This document shows, one piece after another, positions 7,283 to 13,322 of a stretch of DNA of 13,322 nt. Made by a program: the position numbers and the translations under genes. Every line of letters starts with the position of its first letter. Positions within the stretch are counted from its first letter, which is position 1. The DNA comes from Kiloniellales bacterium (lineage in GTDB: Bacteria > Pseudomonadota > Alphaproteobacteria > Kiloniellales > JAKSDN01), in assembly GCA_022360075.1 (NCBI GenBank), contig JAKSDN010000462.1:1-13322 (forward strand). The letters run 5' to 3'. The notes under the pieces were generated by a model. It was not told the DNA's origin. It did no database searches and was given only the letters and a program-made list of their open reading frames with translations.

Positions 7283-8875
7283 ATGCGCTCTCGGATCTTC
7301 AAGATTGAGGCGATGCTCGTTGCCGCTTGCATCGCGGGGCCGGCGTTGCTCGCGCAGTCGGGTGACTTGTTTGCTGCGCCGAAGGAAGGCGGCACGCTGG
7401 TGATCGGCATGACCCAGAAGCCGCGGCATCTGAACCCGGCTGTCCAATCGGGTATCGCGACCGCCGTTCCGGGCACGCAGATCTTCGCCACGCCCCTGCG
7501 CTTTGACGAGAACTGGAACCCGCAGCCCTACCTGGCCGAGAGCTGGGAGGTCTCGGACGACGGGCTGAGCGTGACCCTCAAGCTGCGCGAGGCCAAGTTC
7601 CACGACGGCAAGCCGATCACCTCGGAGGATCTTGCCTTCTCGCTCATGACGGTGAAGGAAAACCATCCCTTCAAGGCCATGTTCGCGCCGGTGACCGCGG
7701 TCGATACACCCGATGCCCGCACCGCCGTCATCAAGCTCGAGCATCCGCACCCGGCGATCCTGCTCGCCATGTCATCCGCGCTTCTGGCGGTCATTCCCAA
7801 GCACGTCTACGGCGACGGCCAGGACCCGAAGTCGCACCCCGCCAATTCCCAGACCGTCGGCTCCGGCGCCTACAAGCTGGTCGAGTTCAAGCCCGGCGAG
7901 CACATCATCATGGAGCGCAACCCGGACTATTTCATGGATGAAGGTCCCTACATGGACCGGATCATCGTTCGCACATACAAGGACGCGACCAGCCTGGCGC
8001 TCGCCGCCGACAAGGGCGACGTCGACATGTACCCCTTCCTGGCCGCGGCGCGCGACATCAAGCGCCTCAACGACAACGGCGATCTGATCGTCACCAACCA
8101 GGGCTACGCTGCCGTCGGCCCGATCAACTGGCTGGCCTTCAACACCAAGCACGAGGTCCTCAAGGACAAGAAGGTGCGCCAGGCCATCGCCTACGCGCTC
8201 GACCGCAACTTCGTGGTCAACGCTCTGCAGGGCGGCGCCTCGACCCCGGCGACGGGTCCGATCGCCAACGACAGCCCCTTCTACACGGCCGACATCGAGA
8301 CCTACGACGTCGATCTCGACAAGGCGGCAAGCCTGCTCGACGAGGCCGGCCATCCCGTGAAGGACGGCACGCGCTTCGCGCTCACCATCGATTACATCCC
8401 CGGCTTGCCGGAGCAGCAGAAGTCGATCGCCGAATACCTGCGCTCGCAGCTCAAGAAGATCGGCATCGATATCACCGTACGCTCCGCGCCGGACTTTCCG
8501 ACCTGGGCCAAGCGGGTCAGCAACCATGAGTTCGACTTGACGATGGACGTGGTGTTCAACTGGGGCGACCCGGTGATCGGTGTGCACCGGACCTATCTCT
8601 GCAGCAACATCAAGGTCGGTGTCATCTGGTCCAACACCCAGAGCTACTGCAATCCCAAGGTCGACGAGCTGCTCGACAAGGCGAGCAAGGAGACCGACCA
8701 GGACAAGCGGCAGGCGCTCTACAAAGAGTTCCAGCAGATCGTCGTCGACGAGGTGCCGCTCACCTACGTCAACCTGCTGCCCTATCACACGGCCTACAGC
8801 AAGAAGCTCGGCAATCCGCCGCTCAGCATCTGGGGCACCATGGCGCCGCTGGACCAGGTCTATTGGCAGGAGTGA
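7283..8875 (+). CDS. ABC transporter periplasmic substrate-binding protein, family 5 (Dpp/Opp type)
   Basis: The 530-residue precursor begins with a Sec signal peptide: basic MRSRIFK, a hydrophobic stretch at about 10-24, and a probable cleavage near LFA-AP (residues 29-32). The mature protein opens with GGTLVIGMTQKPRHLNPA (36-53), typical of family 5 binding proteins, and continues with LAESWEVSDDGLSVTLKLR (84-102), KFHDGKPITSEDLAFS (105-120), GSGAYKLVEF (193-202), RNPDYF (212-217) and VRQAIAYALDR (298-308). There is no lipobox cysteine, so it should be soluble in the periplasm. Cys440 and Cys456 lie 16 apart and could form a disulfide. It would deliver a peptide-like or other medium-size ligand to the two permeases downstream; the sequence does not fix the substrate. 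It is the first gene of the importer operon and is followed by 280 bases containing a large hairpin element, which may let it be expressed above the membrane components. Confidence 0.93.
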   Translation: MRSRIFKIEAMLVAACIAGPALLAQSGDLFAAPKEGGTLVIGMTQKPRHLNPAVQSGIATAVPGTQIFATPLRFDENWNPQPYLAESWEVSDDGLSVTLKLREAKFHDGKPITSEDLAFSLMTVKENHPFKAMFAPVTAVDTPDARTAVIKLEHPHPAILLAMSSALLAVIPKHVYGDGQDPKSHPANSQTVGSGAYKLVEFKPGEHIIMERNPDYFMDEGPYMDRIIVRTYKDATSLALAADKGDVDMYPFLAAARDIKRLNDNGDLIVTNQGYAAVGPINWLAFNTKHEVLKDKKVRQAIAYALDRNFVVNALQGGASTPATGPIANDSPFYTADIETYDVDLDKAASLLDEAGHPVKDGTRFALTIDYIPGLPEQQKSIAEYLRSQLKKIGIDITVRSAPDFPTWAKRVSNHEFDLTMDVVFNWGDPVIGVHRTYLCSNIKVGVIWSNTQSYCNPKVDELLDKASKETDQDKRQALYKEFQQIVVDEVPLTYVNLLPYHTAYSKKLGNPPLSIWGTMAPLDQVYWQE

Positions 8876-8901
8876 GGCGGCTGATCTGAGGCGCGGGCTT
8901 C

Positions 8902-8929
8902 GAGGCGCGCCCTGGCGGGCGTCTCAGAG
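8902..8929. repeat. Possible degenerate copy of the downstream palindromic repeat
   Basis: This stretch just after the binding-protein stop resembles the right arm of the element at 8966-9084 (GAGG..GCGCCC....GGGCG.GTCTC) with several changes. GCGGGCGTCTC at 8915-8925 is also an exact inverted match to GAGACGCCCGC at 8977-8987. It may be a decayed third arm or an alternative pairing partner for the larger element. Confidence 0.4.
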
Positions 8930-8965
8930 TTCGTGAAAGGTGGGTGAAGGGGCTGGAGAACCGTT

Positions 8966-9084
8966 GTGCGTCCTTCGAGACGCCCGCTAGAGCGGGCTCC
9001 TCAGGATGAGGACATTTCTTAATGCCACCCTCGGTCGACCTCATCCTGAGGAGCGCCCCTTAGGGCGCGTCTCGAAGGACGCAC
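8966..9084. repeat. 119-base four-way-junction palindromic repeat inside the importer operon
   Basis: Two 46-base arms flank a 27-base centre. The outer 17-base stem, 8966-8982 with 9068-9084 (GTGCGTCCTTCGAGACG), is perfect. The inner 15-base stem, 8997-9011 with 9039-9053 (CTCCTCAGGATGAGG), is perfect. Between them each arm holds a different 14-base self-complementary hairpin: CCCGCTAGAGCGGG at 8983-8996 and CGCCCCTTAGGGCG at 9054-9067. In RNA this folds as a very stable four-way junction. It sits between the binding-protein and permease genes, 90 bases after the first stop and 71 bases before the next start. A similar location in other operons (for example REP elements between malE and malF) protects the upstream mRNA. 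No T-tract follows, so it is not a canonical terminator. The sequence style is a dispersed alphaproteobacterial intergenic repeat. Confidence 0.88.
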
Positions 9085-9155
9085 GGCAGCAATGCAGCGC
9101 AGTCCAACGATGCTAGCATGTAACGCAGTGGCTCGAGAGCTTTGACGAATCTCCC

Positions 9156-10136
9156 ATGCGCCTCCTGACGGTCATCGCTCAACGTCTCGCCTACGCGGTG
9201 ATCCTGATCCTCGCCGTGGTGGTGCTGAATTTCCTGCTCGTGCACCTGGCGCCGGGCGATCCGGTCGACGTGATCGCCGGCGAGATGGGTGGCGCAACGG
9301 AGGAGGTGATGGCGGAGATCCGCCGCGCCTACGGCCTCGACAAGCCGCTCCACGAGCAGCTCGCCGTCTATCTCGGCCGCGTCGTTCAAGGCGATCTCGG
9401 GCACTCCTTCTACTACAACGCGCCTGTCACCGAGCTGATCGTCGGCCGGCTCTGGCCGACGCTGTTGCTCGTCATCACGGCGCTCGTCTTTGCCATGCTG
9501 ATCGGCACCTTCCTCGGCGTGATGGCGGCGCGCAAGCCAACCGGCGTCTTCAGCAACGTCATTACCGTGCTCTCCCTGGTCGGCTACGCGGCGCCGGTGT
9601 TCTGGACCGGGATCGTCCTGATCATCCTCTTCGCCTGGGTCTTTCCGATCTTTCCGATCGCCAACATGTCCGACATCACGTTGCAGGGTAGCGCGCTCGA
9701 GCACGCTCTGGACGTGGCTCACCACCTGGTGCTGCCGGCCTTCACGTTGGGGATCATCTACCTGGCGCAGTACAGCCGGCTGTCGCGCGCCTCGATGCTC
9801 GAGGTGCTGGGCGCCGACTACATCCGCACGGCCCGCGCCAAGGGCCTGAGCGAGCGGGTCGTGGTCGGCAAGCACGCGCTGCGCAACGCCGTTTTGCCGG
9901 TGATCACGATCGCGGGCTTGCAGTTCGGCAGCCTGGTCTCGGGCGCGGTGCTGGTGGAGACCGTGTTTAGCTGGCCCGGACTCGGCACCCTGGCGCTCGA
10001 CGCCATCCTCGGGCGCGACTACCCGACCATCCTCGGCATCCTGTTCTTCTCGGCCATGCTGGTGATCGTGGCCAATCTGCTGACCGACCTCTGCTACCGG
10101 CTGGTCGATCCGCGGATCCGGACCGGCTCGGGATAG
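9156..10136 (+). CDS. ABC transporter permease, DppB/OppB type
   Basis: The 326-residue inner-membrane protein has the length and layout of DppB. A first helix at about 9-30 is followed by the conserved HLAPGDP (30-36) and a periplasmic domain with GDLGHSF (79-85). Helices follow near 100-122, 133-162, 190-206, 248-270 and 290-312. The cytoplasmic EAA loop that docks on the ATPase is DYIRTARAKGLSERVVVGKH (221-240) followed by ALRNAVLPVI. ETVFSWPGLGTLALDAI (268-284) is another family hallmark. It pairs with the next permease to form the translocation channel. The start ATG has no clear Shine-Dalgarno sequence. The gene is separated from the binding-protein gene by the hairpin element but only 20 bases from the second permease. 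Confidence 0.95.
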   Translation: MRLLTVIAQRLAYAVILILAVVVLNFLLVHLAPGDPVDVIAGEMGGATEEVMAEIRRAYGLDKPLHEQLAVYLGRVVQGDLGHSFYYNAPVTELIVGRLWPTLLLVITALVFAMLIGTFLGVMAARKPTGVFSNVITVLSLVGYAAPVFWTGIVLIILFAWVFPIFPIANMSDITLQGSALEHALDVAHHLVLPAFTLGIIYLAQYSRLSRASMLEVLGADYIRTARAKGLSERVVVGKHALRNAVLPVITIAGLQFGSLVSGAVLVETVFSWPGLGTLALDAILGRDYPTILGILFFSAMLVIVANLLTDLCYRLVDPRIRTGSG

Positions 10137-10156
10137 GCGGCCGGGAGCGCGGGACG

Positions 10157-11049
10157 ATGAGCGAGATCACGAGCGAAGCCCCGAACGCGCCTCAGGCCAC
10201 GCCGGCGGTCGAGCATCCGGCGCGCGAGGCCTGGCGCATGTTTGTGCGCAACAAGGCGGCGGTGCTCGGGCTGATCCTGCTGGCCGGCGTTATCGCCATG
10301 ACCTTTCTCGGCCCCTACTTCTACGCGGTCGATCCCTTCGAAATCGTCTGGGCGCCCTTCACGCCGCCGGGCGAGACGGCGACGGCGCCGCTCGGCACCG
10401 ACTACCTAGGCCGCGACGTCCTGGCCGGCATCATCAAGGGCGGTGCGGCGACGCTCGCGGTCGGCGCCTCGGCGGCGCTGCTCACGGTGGTCATCGGCAT
10501 CACCATAGGCGCCTTCGCCGGCTTCTACGGCCGCCTCGCCGACGAGGTGCTGATGCGCATCACCGAGTTCTTCCAGGTGCTGCCGCCGCTGCTCTTCGCC
10601 ATGGTCCTGGTCGCGCTCTTCGAGCCCACGTTGCAGACGGTGGCCGTGGCCATCGGCGTGGTGAGCTGGCCGCAGACGGCGCGGCTGACCCGGGCCGAGT
10701 TCCTCAAGATCAAGCAGCTCGAGTACGTCACGGCGGCGCGCTCGATCGGCGCCGAGAACGCCCGCATCATCTGGCGAGTCATTCTGCCCAACGCCCTGCC
10801 GCCGCTGATCGTCTCGGCCACTCTGATCATCGGCGTCGCCATCCTCTTCGAGGCCGGCCTCAGCTTTCTCGGCCTCAGCGATCCCAACGTCATGAGCTGG
10901 GGCTTCATGATCGGCTCCAGCCGCTCCTACATCATCGATTCCTGGTGGGCGGTCACCTTCCCGGGCATTGCCATCTTCATCACGGTGCTGAGCGTCAGCC
11001 TGATCGGCGACGGTCTCAACGACGCCTTCAATCCCAAGCTGCGCGAGCG

Positions 11050-11053
<4 letters not shown>
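10157..11053 (+). CDS. ABC transporter permease, DppC/OppC type
   Basis: The 298-residue protein starts with a cytoplasmic tail of about 33 residues ending in the [14 protein letters not shown] (26-39) element typical of DppC, then a first helix at about 34-52. [19 protein letters not shown] (78-96) is the conserved periplasmic-to-membrane signature. Further helices lie near 102-124, 140-155, 158-172, 214-231 and 264-284. The EAA loop is [20 protein letters not shown] (189-208) followed by [25 protein letters not shown] (234-249) is a strong family motif. GGGAG at 10143-10147, 9 bases upstream, supports the start. It forms the heterodimeric channel with the preceding permease. Its stop codon overlaps the start of the first ATPase gene by four bases (GTGA). 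Confidence 0.95.
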
Positions 11054-12059
<1,006 letters not shown>

Positions 12060-12063
<4 letters not shown>

Positions 12064-13097
12064 GCGGTGACACCCTGCTCTCGGTGCGCGACCTCAAGGT
12101 CCACTTCCCGCGGCCGCGGCGCAGCCTGCTGACGGCGCCGGGCCGCGTCCATGCAGTCGACGGCGTCAGCCTGGAGGTGCCGCGCGGCACGACCTTCGGG
12201 ATCGTCGGCGAGAGCGGTTCGGGCAAGACCACGACGGCGCTGGCGGTCATGCGCCTGGCGCCGATCACGGCCGGCCGGGTGAGCCTCGACGGCGAGGACA
12301 TCACGACGCTCGCCGGCGATGCGCTGCTCGCGGTGCGGCGCAAGCTGCAGATCATCTTCCAGGACCCCTATTCCTCGCTCAACCCGCGCATGCGCGCCGG
12401 CCAGATCGTGCGCGAGCCCATGGACCTCATGAAGGTCGGCGAGCCGGCCGAGCGCGACACGAGGGTGGCCGAGCTGTTCCGCCGCGTCGGCCTGCGGCCC
12501 GAACAGCAGGCGCTCTTCCCGCACCAGTTCTCCGGCGGCCAGCGCCAGCGCATCGGCGTCGCCCGCGCGCTCGCGACCCAGCCGGCGCTGATCGTCTGCG
12601 ACGAGCCGGTCTCCGCGCTCGACGTGGCGATCCAGGCCCAGATCCTGAACCTCCTGCGCCAGCTCCAGGCGGACTTCGGCCTGACCTATCTCTTCATCTC
12701 CCACGACCTCGGCGTGGTGCAGTACGTCTGCGACGAGATCGCGGTGATGTATCTGGGCCAGGTGGTCGAGCAGGGCGACCGTATATCGCTCTTCTCCCGC
12801 CCCTTGCATCCCTACACCTGGGCGCTGCTGTCGGCCGTGCCCTCGGCCAAGACCAAGGGCCGCGGTGAGCGCATCCGCCTGCAGGGCGACCCGCCGAGCC
12901 CGATCGACCTGCCGCCCGGCTGCCGCTTCGCCGCCCGCTGCCCCTTCGCCGAGGCGCGCTGCCACGGCGAGAGTCCGTTGTTGCGGCCGATTGGGGGGAA
13001 TGGGCACAGGGTGGCCTGTCACTTGGTGGGTGAGGATGGCCGGGCGCCGCATCATATGGGAGCGGCGGAGAGGCCCCCCTCACCCAGCTCCGGCTAA
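12060..13097 (+). CDS. ABC transporter ATP-binding protein, DppF/OppF type
   Basis: The 345-residue ATPase begins at GTG 12060, overlapping the previous stop by four bases (GTGA). Motifs are Walker A GESGSGKT (50-57), Q-loop IFQDPYSSLNPRM (99-111, Gln101), signature FSGGQRQRIGVARAL (157-171), Walker B LIVCDEPVSALD (177-188) and His215 in ISHDLG. The C-terminal extension has a second cysteine set, Cys288, Cys294, Cys301 and Cys320 (C-x5-C-x6-C-x18-C), again like the Fe-S motif of this family. It is the second ATPase of the importer. Oddly, the last seven residues (PPSPSSG) and the stop codon are encoded by a palindromic repeat that begins at 13073, so the original C-terminus has probably been replaced. 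Nothing essential should be lost because the cysteine domain ends around residue 323. Confidence 0.95.
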
Positions 13098-13170
13098 GCC
13101 TCGGCTATCGCCTCGCCAAGCCTTCTCATCCCTCTCCCTCCAGTGGGGGGAAAGGTTAGGTGAGGGGGGC
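13073..13170. repeat. Palindromic repeat with 12-base terminal inverted repeats, overlapping the ATPase 3' end
   Basis: GCCCCCCTCACC (13073-13084) and GGTGAGGGGGGC (13159-13170) are perfect inverted ends of a 98-base element. Inside, CCTCTCCCTCC 13131-13141 pairs with GGGGGGAAAGG 13145-13155 at ten of eleven positions (one G-T) around an AGT loop. GGCTAAGCC 13092-13100 is a small self-complementary unit. The CCCTCACCC..CTCCCC style is that of dispersed intergenic repeats in alphaproteobacteria. It separates the convergent importer operon and oxygenase gene and may serve as an mRNA end for both, although no T-tract is seen. It supplies the stop codon of the ATPase gene. Confidence 0.8.
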
Positions 13171-13194
13171 GGCATGGGCTGTTCCGACTCGATT

Positions 13195-13322
13195 CTACCT
13201 TCGACTCGGCGGCCTCGACTGCATCAACCGCTGCCCGTCGGCCCCATAAAGAAAGGCAAGCAGGGCGTAGCGGCTTCCGGCGGTGACCGGCATGGCCTCG
13301 TGCAGGACCGAGCAGGAGAAGA
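13195..13322 (-). CDS. 2-oxoglutarate/Fe(II)-dependent oxygenase, C-terminal fragment (5'-partial at window edge)
   Basis: The minus strand reads open from the right window edge to TAG at 13197-13195, giving 41 residues. They begin FSCSVLHEAMPVTAGSRYAL and continue LAFLYG. This matches the end of the double-stranded beta-helix of prolyl-4-hydroxylase-like 2OG-Fe(II) oxygenases: the His in VLHEA is the distal iron ligand, and the Arg in GSRYAL, ten residues later, is the 2-oxoglutarate carboxylate-binding residue. The HxD part of the iron site lies beyond the window. Substrate and full length cannot be judged. It is convergent with the importer operon, 97 bases from the ATPase stop. Confidence 0.75.
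   Translation of the reverse strand, partial: FSCSVLHEAMPVTAGSRYALLAFLYGADGQRLMQSRPPSRR

Noticed and set aside
8997..9020. Rho-independent terminator after the binding-protein gene
   Set aside because: The CCTCAGGATGAGG hairpin is followed only by ACATTTCTT, not a proper T-tract, and the same bases pair better in the large four-way structure.
10945..11049. Longer start for the DppD-type ATPase at ATG 10945
   Set aside because: The extension lies wholly within the permease gene, has no family similarity, and the GTGA overlap at 11050 gives the normal N-terminus.

Overview
The window is high-GC, densely coded chromosomal DNA. Protein style, dispersed palindromic intergenic repeats and GTG/TTG starts suggest an alphaproteobacterium, perhaps of the Rhodospirillales or a related order; the order-level guess is weak. 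I see no phage, transposase, CRISPR array, tRNA or rRNA. It reads as ordinary metabolic and transport chromosome, with unusually structured repeats in the gaps.

Layout. (1) 1-1347, minus: an amidase-signature hydrolase, cut by the left window edge at its C-terminus. (2) 1348-1691: a divergent gap holding an 87-base cruciform-type repeat. (3) 1692-3233, plus: an FGGY carbohydrate kinase of the xylulokinase type with altered substrate-site motifs. It converges, 15 bases apart, on (4) 3249-4178, minus: a PlsC-type lysophospholipid acyltransferase. (5) 4408-5337 and 5341-6990, minus: a COG0523 (CobW-like) metal-chaperone GTPase immediately downstream of a YtcJ-type metal-dependent amidohydrolase, three bases apart. 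(6) 6991-7282: a divergent control region. (7) 7283-13097, plus: a complete five-gene peptide/nickel-type (Dpp/Opp) ABC importer, made of a periplasmic binding protein, two permeases and two ATPases. A 119-base cruciform repeat lies between the binding protein gene and the first permease gene. The last two junctions are 4-base GTGA overlaps. (8) 13195-13322, minus: the C-terminal end of a 2-oxoglutarate/Fe(II) oxygenase, cut by the right edge.

How the genes may work together (inference). The importer would bring in a peptide-like or amide-containing compound. The divergently transcribed amidohydrolase, and perhaps the amidase, could hydrolyse it. The COG0523 GTPase could supply metal to the amidohydrolase. 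The kinase, acyltransferase and oxygenase have no obvious link to this theme.

The most unusual signal is structural. Four of the intergenic gaps carry palindromic repeats, and two of these repeats fold as four-way junctions. In those two, the left and right side-hairpins differ in sequence yet each stays self-complementary, which looks like conservation of shape rather than sequence. No element looks like a wholly new multi-gene system.
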